Shown: piece after piece, positions 33,162 to 43,588 of the stretch
Numbering within the stretch: position 1 is the first letter of the stretch
How the letters are laid out: every line of letters starts with the position of its first letter
Source of the DNA: Stagonosporopsis chrysanthemi
Lineage: Eukaryota > Ascomycota > Dothideomycetes > Pleosporales > Didymellaceae
Reading direction: 5' to 3'
NCBI GenBank assembly: GCA_022560025.1
Contig: JAFISE010000014.1
Span: 243,677 to 307,676 of the forward strand
DNA: 64,000 bases
The notes under the pieces: model-generated
What the model was told of the DNA's origin: nothing
The model's input: only the letters and a program-made list of their open reading frames with translations
The model's database searches: none
Translations under genes and position numbers: made by a program

Positions 33162-33580
33162 ATGTCTGCTTCCTTAGCACCAGAGTGCAACGAAGTCAAA
33201 GAGTATGTCTATCAGATCACTCTTTGAACTATTAGCTGCTAACGGAAGGAGAAAATACGATAACTGCTTCCTGAAGTGGTATAGTGAAAGTACGTTGCCC
33301 TTCGATTTACTGGCGCTCTCGTCAACACTGCTAATCAAATTATCAGAATTCTTGAGAGGTACATCGACGACAGACGAATGCAAACCCATTTTTGACCAGT
33401 ATGAGAAGTGTCTATCGGTACGTGTTCCTGTTCGAAGACAGGACTTTCATCTGATTTTTGCCACAGAAAGTGCTCGCAGAGCGAGGTATTGACAAGATGC
33501 TAAAAGAAGTCCGCGACGACAACAAAGACAACGATGCTGAACATATGAAGCCTGTTAGTATAACATGCGATCCCTGTTAG
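33162..33580 (+). CDS. MDM35: Mdm35-like twin CX9C intermembrane-space protein
   Basis: Exons 33162..33202, 33252..33289, 33347..33417 and 33467..33580 give 87 residues. Two CX9C pairs are exact: C-NEVKEKYDN-C and C-KPIFDQYEK-C, joined by FLKWYSEKFLRG, as in Mdm35/TRIAP1. Known role: a chaperone for Ups1/Ups2 in mitochondrial phosphatidic acid and phosphatidylserine transfer, imported and oxidised by Mia40. Two uncertainties: the first acceptor is ambiguous by 3 nt (33248 or 33251, adding one Arg), and after HMKP the frame either stops at 33580 or uses a donor GTTAGT at 33554 to reach a short terminal exon ending near 33613 with SQRR or RR. It is head to head with RRP6, with 225 nt between start codons. 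Confidence 0.92.
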
Positions 33581-34003
33581 AATGATGCTGACAAGAAGTC
33601 GCAGAGACGGTAAAACGTGCTCAAGTGTTGGTAAAGTTCACAACTGTAAAACACGTATTTGAAAACCTCAGAATTTAGCAGGTACTTGTCACGTCTGTAC
33701 AATACTCATGTATATATGTAGTCAACTCGTTCAATTTTACAACCTGGAGGCCAACACCAATACGAGCCTCCTAAGTTCACGTGTCGTTCAAGCCATGTGT
33801 AACGAACATCTTTGCAGCTACACCGTTCACATTCCTTCCGAGGTTTCGGAGAATGGACATCCACCAATGCGCTAAACGCGACGACGTCACGACCGGCTCG
33901 CCTCCACCAAAATATCCAAACACCACCCTGCAGTCTTACCTTGCAGTCTCACCATCCACAACACCACTCCCTCAACCTCCTCATCACCCAATCCACATCC
34001 ACA
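33581..34003. other. Intergenic region upstream of the MAPEG gene
   Basis: Contains the 3' flank of MDM35 and a C-rich, pyrimidine-rich leader (about 33900-34000) just before the MAPEG start, typical of highly expressed fungal genes. No further gene recognised. Confidence 0.55.
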
Positions 34004-34529
34004 ATGGCGACCAAAATCGGCCTCGGCGTCCCAATGCCCCTCCTCGCCCCTGCGACAGCTGCCTGGGCCGCGCCCTTCGCAGCCTACTACGTCTTCCTGC
34101 AGAATCGCATCGTCTACCACAGACTCACAACCAAGACATACATGGGCGACTCGATAGACAAATCGCAAGGAACCAAAGACCCTATGTATGTTGCGACGCG
34201 CGCACAGATGAACTTTGCGGAGAACGTCCCGCTTGCGCTGGCTATTGCGCTGCTTGCTGAGCTGAATGGCGCGAACCGGTATGTGTAACCTCGGCGTGTG
34301 CTTGAGCTGTAGACTATATGCTGATGAAATGGTGTGTAGCACTTATCTCAATTGGGCGCTTGGCACGCTGTTCGCGCTCCGCATCGGTCACGCTGAGCTG
34401 GGACTTCTGATCCAGAATTCCATGGGCCCTGGGCGCATTTTGGGATACTATGGGACACAGGGTGTGCTGTTGGGGTTGGCCGGATACACTGCGTACCTTG
34501 TGAAGGACTTCTTGCAGATCGCTGCATAA
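34004..34529 (+). CDS. MAPEG-family membrane protein
   Basis: Exons 34004..34278 and 34340..34529 (intron 61 nt) give 154 residues. Four hydrophobic segments are visible, and the core has RAQMNFAENVPLALAIALLAELNGANR, RIGHAELGL and GYYGTQGVLLGLAGYTAYL, which match membrane-associated glutathione/eicosanoid (MAPEG) proteins: R-x-x-N-x-x-E and the R-(I/V)-x-H-x-x-G-type motif. The family includes microsomal glutathione transferases; the real substrate in fungi is unknown. The start has a good context (ACAATGGCG) after a pyrimidine-rich leader. Confidence 0.88.
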
Positions 34530-34811
34530 ATCTGTGTCAAGCTGCGCGAGACGAGTAGGGAGAAGAGAAGAAACATTTCACAATAGAAGAGGCATACACG
34601 TGTTGTCAGGCCAGACAAAGCTGTGTTGGCCGTTTGAATAATATGTATGTGTAGGAAAATAATATGTACGTACAGAAGATCGCACTTCACCCCTGAGCCG
34701 GCACGCTTGTCCATCCGCTGTGAACCGAGAGGATCAGCACGCAAAAGGGCTTGACTGGGCGCACCCACCTTCTCGTGGTCGCGACCAGATGAAGCCCTAC
34801 AGATTGCCCTT

Positions 34812-35732
34812 CTACCAACCACGGGCAGCCTTAAGCTTGCGGTACCAATCCCTCAACATCCAAGCATCAAACTCAGTAATCTCCATCGCCGAACCAGCCA
34901 TCATAATGAAGCTCGTCTGGCCCTGAGGGGTCCAGTCGTAGAAATCAAGAAGCCCAAAGCCGTGACCAATCTCGTGCAGCAGGATGTGGATGTTATCCGC
35001 GTCGAGGTTGTTGAGAACGTAATCCGGGCCCAGCTCCTGGCCCCAGTTGTAGCCAAACCCTCCCATTTGACCCTCAAGGCTCTCGTCTAGCCAGAGGGAG
35101 ATGTCGTAGCGTCTGTCCTTGCCGCCGGGGCACGAGCTGACGCCGTTAGGGTCGTCGAGGTGCGCGCCGCGGTAGCAGCGGACGTCGCACTCGGGCACGC
35201 CGTCAGCATCGGCGGTGGTGTAGATGTCGAGGCCTGAAGTGGAGCCTTCGATAATGTTTCTGTTCTTCACGGCGTAGGCGACGGTCTTGACGTTCAGCTT
35301 GGTGAGCGGGAAGCCTTCGAAGCCGACGAGCACGTCGAACCACTTCTGCATCGAGCGCTGGAGGGCGGCGGTGATCTTGGTGCGGTTGGCGGCGGTGCTC
35401 TTGTGAGCACTGGTGTTCCAGCGGACGCAGTAGTTGAGGGTGCCGTTGTTGGCGATGAGCTGGTCGGTGATCCAGTTCCTGTCCTTGAGGCCGTCGGGGT
35501 TCTCCTTGAGAGTCTGCTTCCAGACTTGGTCGAGGGCGGTGACCATGGAGGCGGGAGGGTTCCACCTCGTGGCCTTGGGTATGGTAGCGCGAGAAGTCAG
35601 ATCGCGAGCGAAGATAGCCTCAGGGGCCTCGTTGGCGCAGAAACGCTTCTCGCTGCCGATATGCTTGATGGTAGGGTGTGCCAGCGCACCCATGGCAAGG
35701 GCCGAAGCGGCCATGAGCTCAAATTTGACCAT
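34812..35732 (-). CDS. Secreted putative zinc metallopeptidase with HExxHxxGxxD motif
   Basis: A single exon of 306 residues. The N-terminus is a signal peptide (MVKFELMAASALAMGALAHP). The zinc motif HEIGHGFGLLD supplies His253, Glu254, His257 and Asp263, the pattern of snapalysin-type metzincins rather than the His third ligand of astacin-type enzymes. MMAGSAM ten residues later could be the Met-turn. Eight cysteines or fewer and several N-glycosylation sites (NNGT, NTS, NRT) fit a secreted enzyme. I know similar fungal secreted proteins only as uncharacterised, so peptidase activity is inferred from the motif. It ends convergently with the MAPEG gene. Confidence 0.75.
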   Translation of the reverse strand: MVKFELMAASALAMGALAHPTIKHIGSEKRFCANEAPEAIFARDLTSRATIPKATRWNPPASMVTALDQVWKQTLKENPDGLKDRNWITDQLIANNGTLNYCVRWNTSAHKSTAANRTKITAALQRSMQKWFDVLVGFEGFPLTKLNVKTVAYAVKNRNIIEGSTSGLDIYTTADADGVPECDVRCYRGAHLDDPNGVSSCPGGKDRRYDISLWLDESLEGQMGGFGYNWGQELGPDYVLNNLDADNIHILLHEIGHGFGLLDFYDWTPQGQTSFIMMAGSAMEITEFDAWMLRDWYRKLKAARGW

Positions 35733-36757
35733 GATGAGTTGCAGAACGAAGGGCTGAAACGAATGTAGTGGTCAAGTAACCGAAATATGAATGTAGAACC
35801 TGAGGTTGATTGGAAGTGAGGCTATATGCATATATATACCTACATCTCCACACTACTGTGTCGAATACGGGCATGTACATTGCTTCATGCATCGGCGCCG
35901 AAGCTAGGAGGAATCACAGTCCGCGCATGGGCAAGGGAAATTCATGATGGAGTTGTAGGGTTGCTCTGCCGTTGCGTAGTGGAGCCATGCCGGTGCGGTT
36001 AGATGTTTCATGAAGATGAAATACCCCTTTGAGGCGGCGGAGGAGCAGTAAACGGTGCGTGCCACCACTTCGGCAGCTGCCCACCGGCAGGAAGCACGCG
36101 GATGCTTGTATTCGGTCGTTAAACACGCGATCTTTTGTTTCGTTCGGTTGTGGACGGGCCCATACGCGAGGCTGGACTGCAGAGGCGACGGAGAATTCCT
36201 TGATCTACACAGGGTGCAGGCAAGGACAGTGCGAAAGCGAATACTGTACAGGAGAATCTGGCCAGGGGGATCTTCGATCTTTAACCGTACTACCTATGTA
36301 TGCGTGAGGCAGATCGTTCCGGCGTGCTGTTTGGCATTCTGTAGGTATCGCATCTTGCGTGCTCATTGCATAGAGTAGTTGTCGTCGTCATTTTCATATC
36401 AAGACGCCCAGCTCTTTCTCGTAGTGCCTATGACCGCATCCAATCAAGTGCTGAGCAAATGGCAACCCTTCTCGACGAGATTGTGACACTCTGCATGTCA
36501 AGTGAAGTTGTGAGGAGTCTATCACGCTTGAAAGGCATCCGAATCTTTGGTGCCAAGCTGCTCAGCTCACTCGGAGCCACCGTCACAATCGATTGGCCGG
36601 ATACCCGCTGTCCACCCCAACTCCAACGCCTCAATCTGCACCTCTTTCGGGCATAGGGTGCTTCGTCATACGTCTATCTGTCTTTACCCCCCAGTTTCCC
36701 GAACCGTGCGCAACCGTGTTTCCCAACTATACCAGCAGATCTCCATCAGCGGCGGCA
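35733..36757. other. Divergent intergenic region
   Basis: About 1 kb between the secreted metallopeptidase (-) and GGA (+), holding both promoters. A TATA-like ATATATATA stretch (35826-35840) sits about 90-110 nt upstream of the metallopeptidase start. Frames at 36055-36656 lack recognisable content. Confidence 0.5.
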
Positions 36758-38981
36758 ATGGAGGCAGCATCTGCGCGCATGGCCGCCCGCGACCGCTACG
36801 GCGCATTTGGCGAGGCTCCGACTTCGCCGCTGCAGCGCTTCATACGTACGGGCTCAGGCAACCGCGGTGTGGTTGGCGCGGTAGACTAACTGTGTAACAG
36901 TGCAGGCCTGCGACCCGCAGAACTTCGAGCCGAACCTCGCGCTGAATCTCGAGATCACCGACTTGATCAACCAGAAGAAGGGCTCTACGTATGGTTACCT
37001 CATACGGGAACGACGGAACGCGCAGCTTACGATTATGCAGGCCTCGAGAAGCAGCCGTGTCAATCGTACACTATGTCAACCACCGCAACCAGAACGTCGC
37101 CCTGCTTGCGCTCAGTGTATGGAGAATTGCCCCGCCCAGTCCGACCTACAGCTCACCACCTTCTAGCTCCTTGACATCTGCGTCAAGAACTGCGGCTACC
37201 CTTTTCACCTCCAGATCAGCACCAAGGAGTTTCTCAACGAGCTCGTTCGCCGTTTTCCCGAGCGCCCACCGGTGCATTCCTCGCGCGTTCAGAATCGAAT
37301 CCTCGAGTTGATCGAAGAATGGCGGCAGACCATCTGCCAGACATCACGGTACAAGGATGACTTGGGCTTCATCAGGGACATGCACAGACTCCTAAGCTAC
37401 AAGGGATACATATTCCCAGAAGTGCGCAAGGAAGATGCTGCCGTGCTGAACCCAAGTGATGTATGTCAAGGCGTATTCGAACAGAATAGGAACAAGCTAA
37501 TCGTAGGCAGAACCTTCGGTCCGTGGAAGAAATGGAAAGAGAGGAGCGAGAAGCCCAGTCTGCGAAGCTGCAGGAACTCATTCGTCGCGGCGGACCTCAA
37601 GATCTTCAGGAAGCCAACAAACTTATGAAAGTAATGGCTGGCTACGACCAGAGGAACAAGACAGATTGGCGTGCGAAAGCGGCCGAGGAGGTCGGCAAGA
37701 TCCAACAGAAAGCTAGGATTCTCGAGGAGATGCTACAAGGCTACAAGCCCGGGGACCAGCTCAAAGAGGGAGATGTGTTCGAAGAACTTGCTAGTGCTTT
37801 GCAGAGCGCGCAGCCTAAAATCCACAAGATGTGTGAAGAAGACTCGGAAGATACAGAAGCCGTCGCGAAATTATTCGAGATCAACGACAGCATACACCGC
37901 ACCATACAAAGATACAAGTTGATCAAGGACGGCGATATCGAGGGTGCAAACAAGATACCACAGGGCACACTAGGGCGCAGTGGTGCGGGAGTTTCGAAGG
38001 GCGCAAACAACCAATTGAACCTGATCGACTTTGGCGACTCCGAGCCCACACCTGCTCCTGCAGCAGCAGAATCCTCGGGTGCGGCCTCAGGACAGCCAGC
38101 TGCAAAGGGCAACGCTCTGGAGGACGATCTGCTTGGACTGTCTCTTGCTGGCGACAGCTACGGTCAGTCAGGCAGCATTTCACTTGGTGCCTCCAACGGT
38201 TCAGTGCTTGGCCTTTCAGGAGTGCCAGTTCCGCAGCATCAAAAAGCCTCCAACCAGGCAATCACAGACCTATTTTCATCCGGGCCACGCTCAACACCAC
38301 CTCCACAGCAGATGACCTCACCGCCACCATCTGCCACTTTTTCGCCTGGGCCTACCCAGACTTCTCGTACACCAGACCCGTTCGCTGCTCTCGCATCGAC
38401 GCCTCGCCAGGGTTCGCCATTCCAATATCAGCAGTCTGTCAAGCCACCGGCACCTGCGTCTGCTGCCATTGACCTCCTGGGTGGTGACGTCTCCGGGCCA
38501 ACGTCCAACCTTGCTCAAAGTAGCACAAGCGTAGCCAATGACGACGACGAGTGGACCTTTGCATCCTCTGTGCCGGACAGCTCGAAGGAGCTTACAGTCG
38601 TCAATACGAGCATCAACGTGCTTTTTAATGTTTCGCGTGAGACCGACACAACATTGCTCATCAACTCTCGAGTATCGAACAACACACCTCTGCCAATCTC
38701 CGGCCTGACATTGCAGGTTGCAGCATCGAAGGTAAGCACACATCAGTTGCATTTCATCTTTCAGAGCTAACGCAGCGAAGGGTGCGCAATTGCAGCTCGA
38801 GCCTCAATCGGGCGTTACGCTTGCGCCCAACCAGAAGCACGGGATCACACAAAACATCCGAGTCAACAACGTACAAAGTGGGAACGGAAGCAGCGTAAAG
38901 ATGCGTTGGAAGGCATCTTACTCCCTTGGCGGACAGCAAAAGAGCGAACAGGGTGAGATCGCCAGCTTGGGCGTTTCGTAG
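36758..38981 (+). CDS. GGA-type clathrin adaptor (VHS-GAT-GAE)
   Basis: Six exons: 36758..36845, 36901..36988, 37041..37116, 37167..37460, 37511..38731 and 38781..38981, with introns of 49-55 nt, give 655 residues. The VHS domain runs from LQRFILQACDPQNFEPNL to about residue 145 and includes LLDICVKNCGYPFHLQIST. The GAT domain is at about 180-300 (LQEANKLMKVMAGY, EMLQGYKPGD). The hinge is Pro/Ser-rich with LNLIDFGD, resembling a clathrin box. The C-terminal ear (GAE) is split by the last intron and ends KMRWKASYSLGGQQKSEQGEI. Known role: cargo sorting from the trans-Golgi to endosomes, recruited by Arf GTPases. The start is at MEAASARMAARDRYG; the second Met is also possible. Confidence 0.92.
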
Positions 38982-39233
38982 CGTATTGGCACAAAAGTCA
39001 AGGGATGATTCAGCATAATGATACCTGCAGTCACCAAAACGACCGCTGATAGAACGCTTTCACACATCAGTTCTCGTGTTATGCTGTGTTTGTGTGAAGT
39101 TCGACTTACGTCATTGGACCCTGGTCCACTAGCGCGATGCGACAATTATCGTGAAGTCAATCATATCACTGCCCCTCCAGAATCCTCATACCCCACTACA
39201 CTTATTCCACAGGCCCTACCGCAGCCGCTCAAC

Positions 39234-40418
39234 ATGGTCCGCCACAAGAAAGACTTCAAGGCCAACAATAAGTATTCGAGCCGAGGAGGCAGAGGAAGAG
39301 GCGGAAGACCGGTTGGCGCAGGGCCGCCACGTCCCCGCCGTGACTCCGGGTCTGAAAGCGAAGATGATACAGAGAACCCTCGTCCGAAGAAGCCAGAGTT
39401 CAAAGCTGCATGCTGGGATCTTGGGCATTGCGATGCGAAACGATGCTCCGGAAAGCGGCTCATGCGCTTGGGCATGATGAGGGAGCTGCACGTTGGGCAA
39501 AAATTTGCAGGCATAGTGGTCAGTCCTAAGGGCAAGAAAATCGTGTCGCGCGAGGACAAGGAGCTACTAGACCAATACGGCGCTGCAGTGGTGGAGGCAA
39601 GTTGGAATAGGATTGATGAAGTACCATTTGGTAAAATTGGTGGCAAGTGCGAGCGTTTGCTGCCATACCTCGTCGCGGCAAATCCCACCAATTACGGCAA
39701 GCCGTGGAGACTGAACTGTGTTGAGGCGCTTGCGGCGTGTTTCTATATCTGCGGCCACCCCGATTGGGCCGAGGACATTCTCTCGACCTTCTCGTATGGC
39801 AGAGCATTCTTGGACATCAACGCTGCGCTGCTCAAACGCTATGAGGCGTGCGAGAACGAGGACGAGATCAAGAAGGCAGAGGAAGTATGGCTTGCAAAGA
39901 TCGAGCAGGAGTATGAGCAGAGCCGGGCCGACAAGGAGGATGGTGCCGAGGACGATGTCTGGGCTGGAGGCAATCAGAACAGAAGAGTCATCGATGAGTC
40001 GTCCGACGAGGAGGGTGAAGATGAGGATGAAGATGAGATTGACCCTCAAAATCCCTACGGCCTCCCCGAATCTGATGACGAGGAGGAAATGGCAGAACTC
40101 CGCCGACGCGTCTTAGCATCCAAGCCTTTCGCCAACCCCTTGTCAAAGAATGATGACGAAGACGAAGACGAAGAGGACACCAAGAAAGTACCCGAACGTA
40201 TAGTACGTACCGAGCCGGCACCCAAAGAGGAGGAGGGATTCAAGACCGATGCATCAACCGAAGGCGTGGATGACGACGAGTTCGACGCCTTTATGAATGC
40301 TCAACCCACCACAGATAGGACTGGCATCACAGCAAAACAGAGGCAGAAGACACTTGACAAGCAGACAGTCACCTTCTCGAGCGGCAAGGTTAATGCACCC
40401 AGTCGGCAGGGTTATTGA
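39234..40418 (+). CDS. TSR3: Tsr3, 18S rRNA aminocarboxypropyltransferase
   Basis: A single exon of 394 residues. It starts MVRHKKDFKANNKYSSRGGRG, a basic leader. The conserved core runs from CWDLGHCDAKRCSGKRL through VVEASWNRIDEVPFGKIGG and RLLPYLVAANPTNYGKPWRLNCVEALAACFYICGH, then the helical C-terminal part of the core. The tail is very acidic (repeated DE runs) and ends with a short basic segment. Known role: transfers the acp group to the hypermodified uridine in the 18S rRNA P-site region late in 40S maturation, in the cytoplasm. In-frame sequence extends upstream to 39018, but the conserved leader starts here. Confidence 0.95.
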   Translation: MVRHKKDFKANNKYSSRGGRGRGGRPVGAGPPRPRRDSGSESEDDTENPRPKKPEFKAACWDLGHCDAKRCSGKRLMRLGMMRELHVGQKFAGIVVSPKGKKIVSREDKELLDQYGAAVVEASWNRIDEVPFGKIGGKCERLLPYLVAANPTNYGKPWRLNCVEALAACFYICGHPDWAEDILSTFSYGRAFLDINAALLKRYEACENEDEIKKAEEVWLAKIEQEYEQSRADKEDGAEDDVWAGGNQNRRVIDESSDEEGEDEDEDEIDPQNPYGLPESDDEEEMAELRRRVLASKPFANPLSKNDDEDEDEEDTKKVPERIVRTEPAPKEEEGFKTDASTEGVDDDEFDAFMNAQPTTDRTGITAKQRQKTLDKQTVTFSSGKVNAPSRQGY

Positions 40419-41907
40419 GCGCGATGGGTGTGCATCTTCGACAGCTCAATGAAACGCAAGCTTGAATCGCGGGGTCAATATCCACGTTCCTTCAACACCC
40501 CCACATCACTGCAGCTGCTAAAGTCCTAGTCTCGACCCTGTTACTTTAGCCCCTGCGCTCATTCATCGTTAAGCCTTTATTGTCTGACATGTGTGGTCGG
40601 TCTTTCACAGATGACCTACCACCGGCTAACATATCTATTACCATTGTTGGCTTGTGGTCATCACGGAATATATGACTGAAAAAGCACTCAGGTACATCGT
40701 TAAAGCGCAGCGTCCGACCAAACAGACTCTGATCTGGTACACATATACACACACACTGCAAATCCTATGCCATTGCAAAAGTACGGCGCATGAAGCCGGC
40801 TCTTTGCAGACGTTTGGCATAAATTTGCCCAATCGCAGTTGGACTTGTGCTACCATGAGGTGGAGATTTGATAACTGGCTGGACCATGAACTCTGCACTT
40901 CATAGTGCTGTCTTGGTCTACCCGCTGCCTGCATCATAAGCTCCAATCTAGACGGTCCAGCATCTAGAAGCAGCTCATCGGTATGCTCGATGAAGTAACT
41001 CCGTGGATTTTTACGTAGTGATGAAGAAGGAACCCCCAACGATGGCCAGGCTGCAACTCAATTTCGAGATCTTGCAAGCTTAGAGTTGCTTTCGCATCAT
41101 CGTTGACCACACTTTTGCTGGGCCGTGTTCGTCTCGCACATCAATCGGTTTGACACGAGATCTTGGGGTTGCTTTGACGTGCGTAGTGCATCTCGTACTC
41201 GCCTCACCTCCCTTCCCGAAACGTTGAGCTGCGCCATCTACCACAACTTCGCTCCCCACAAGCTGCCCATGTGAGGTCGCCGTTCACAGGAAGACCATCA
41301 AACTCAAACTCCCACTCACTATGCGTGCACCACCACATTGCACAGGCGCCATCCCTCCAAGGCGGCTCCCTCGACTCCCCCTTGCCAATACACTTGCTAC
41401 GCCTCTTATCGTAGCAGAGGCCCAGATCTCTTTCCCAAACCCCCAAACGCCCACCTTCGGATTGCGGCTCGTTAGGCCCCGCCTAGCCGTCGACCGGGCG
41501 ATTGGCTTTCCCGTGGCGCGACAGCCCGCAAGCCAGCAGCACGGGGCTTTTCTCCGAGGAGTTTAAAGTTCACACACAAGCGGTGCCGCGATGTTCGCCA
41601 CGGCGGGCGCGGGAGGGCGTGGCACTGGCGGCGGTAATTGGGCGGGAAGACAGATCCTATCGTGCCTGTGTTTGAGGCGTATGGTTCGGCGCGGAAGGTT
41701 GCCGTGGCTGCGACTCGGGCGTGAAATGATGTGCAGCTGCATGGCATTGAAGATGCTGGGATCTACTTATGCTGGGGTCGCGGAATCGTACGATCTTGTA
41801 CCTGGGTCTTTTGGTCTTTTGGCCTGGAAAGTGAACGCTGCTTTTGGTCTGTATTGAAAGAGCTGGACTAGGCGTTATACGTGCCTGGAGGATCAAGCGT
41901 GGACAGT
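40419..41907. other. Intergenic region of about 1.5 kb
   Basis: Between TSR3 and the membrane-protein gene, both plus strand. No frame with recognisable protein content on either strand. The region 41320-41760 is GC-rich and the flanks are AT-richer. Probably the 3' UTR of one gene and a long promoter of the next. Confidence 0.5.
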
Positions 41908-43022
41908 ATGGCGCAAGACTACATCCCGGCTCTGGTGCCGACACCAGGGCAGGTCGTTAGTATTGTGCTCCAGATGGGCACGTTTGGTGTGCTGTGTAAA
42001 TGCTTCAGTGAGCATCATGATAGCCTCGAGATATCTCTTGGATCATGAGGTTGACGATTCATAGCAAGAAGGACATCATGGCTCAAGAACTGGCGTAAGT
42101 TACACAGTGTCCGCAGTGTTGTATCTCTCACTGACATCCACAGGAACGCTCCCTCTGGCAATATGGCGTAAGTCCACCATAGCAACATCTCCAAGTCCCA
42201 TCTAAACACCTCAGTCATCCTCATGATCTACGTCGACTCCACCCTCTTCGTCCTGGCAACCTCCATCATTGTCCACGGCCTGGGCATCAACTCCTCGCGC
42301 GCAGTCTGCGAAGGCGGCATCCTCCTCTGCCTCGTATGCTACATGATGACCAAGATTCTGATCTACTACTTCCTCGTTGAGCGAGCGTACATTGTGCGCG
42401 GCTCGCGTAAGCCCCGGCTGAAGACCAAGCTGTGGCTTTTCAATTGTCTGTTCATGATGCTGCCATACACGATCTTTGTCATTATGAACTTCGTCTGGCG
42501 AATCACGTACATCGACGATAAGGGCGTGTGTATCATTGGCATGCAGACGATTACCATGCTGCCGCTCATCACGTTCGAGGTCGTGGTCAACATCTACCTT
42601 ACACTGCTCTTCGTCCTCCCTCTCCGCGGTAAGCCCCCCCTCCAACTCCTACCCGACGACCATCCCCAGAACCAGCACCAACACCCACCTCCACATGCTA
42701 ACCAGCCCCAGAACTCTACTCGTACCGCCACAAGCAACAACAACAACAGCAACAACACTCACTCCAACAACAACACTGCTTTGGAAGCCCGCAGCACCAT
42801 CCCCGCAGCCCCGGAGAAACGCTTCCCCCTGCTCCCCCACCACCACCACTCCTCCGCCCCCGCCCCCACCAAAGACAGCCCCACAACCCACATCTGGCAC
42901 TTCACCGCGCCGCCGCCGTCGCCGCCGCAGCAGCCTCAGCCCTAGCCTTTCCGCCCGCCCACCACCCGCCTCTCCGGGACCGTGACGGTGACGACAGCAA
43001 TACACAGCGCGGCGCAGTCTAG
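41908..43022 (+). CDS. Fungal multi-pass membrane protein (seven-helix-like family), with two micro-exons
   Basis: Exons 41908..41995, 42065..42094 (30 nt), 42144..42167 (24 nt), 42215..42628 and 42712..43022, all phases closing, give about 288 residues. The N-terminus MAQDYIPALVPTPGQ leads into a first helix; after RRTSWLKNWRTLPLAIW come more helices (YVDSTLFVLATSIIVHGLG, ILLCLVCYMMTKILIYYFLVERAYIVRG, LFNCLFMMLPYTIFVIMNF, LLPLITFEVVVNIYLTLLFVLPLRE). This matches a fungal membrane family of unknown function that I recognise from other ascomycetes. Odd: after ELYSYR the expected last two helices are absent and the frame becomes Gln/Pro/His-rich until a stop, so the 3' end may be truncated, expanded or mis-modelled. 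Confidence 0.65.
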
Positions 43023-43588
43023 GCGCAGCAAAAGCCGCAGCGGGCGGGCGGTGCTGCACAAGAACCGGGGAGGGGGGGGGGGTGCGCGGCAGGGGCGTGA
43101 CGACGGGGATGGGGATGGGGATGGCGACGGGGACGGGGGGATGAGGTCGAGTTGCGCAATATCATCCGTGTGCAGCGCGAGGTTTGTGTTGTTGATAGTG
43201 CGAGGAGGATGATGGGGGTGGCGGAGGTTGCGGTTGCGGTCGGGGGTGGGGCGCTGGGGAGGAGTCCGAGTGTGGAGGATGCGTGGGGGGTGCGGAGGAG
43301 TGTAAGTGCGGAGGAGTGTAAGTGCGGAGAAGATGGTGTGAGGGGCGGGGGGGTTGGGTTGGATGTTACATGAGGGTGTGTGTTCTAGGGGTGTTTTAGC
43401 GGACTGGTGAGATGGGTGGTTCGTGGGGGAGCTTCTTAAGAGCACTGAGGGGGCGATGGATGGATGGTGGATTACCCCCCCCCTTTTTTTTGGTTACCCG
43501 AAATACCATGATAGCACATGTTCATACGGTTGTTATTTCTCTGTGCTGCAAAATCACCACAGAACCCGCGTTTTCTCGACCCCACCCC
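43023..43588. other. GC-rich, repeat-laden gap
   Basis: It contains a G run (43069-43082), a GGGGAT/GGGGAC minisatellite (43101-43140), G-rich tandem GGAGTGTAAGTGC units (43303-43328) and a C9/T9 junction (43476-43490). A frame at 43152-43373 includes RNIIRVQREV, which could be a fragment of the preceding gene's cytoplasmic tail, but I cannot connect it by splicing. Confidence 0.5.
43101..43140. repeat. GGGGAT / GGGGAC minisatellite
   Basis: Hexamer repeats of GGGGAT with GCGAC and GGGGAC variants, preceded by a run of G. Direct sequence observation; G-quadruplex potential. Confidence 0.8.

Noticed and set aside
42942..43445. Minus-strand frame of 167 codons
   Set aside because: Pro/Ser/Arg-rich translation of the G-rich minisatellite region on the opposite strand.
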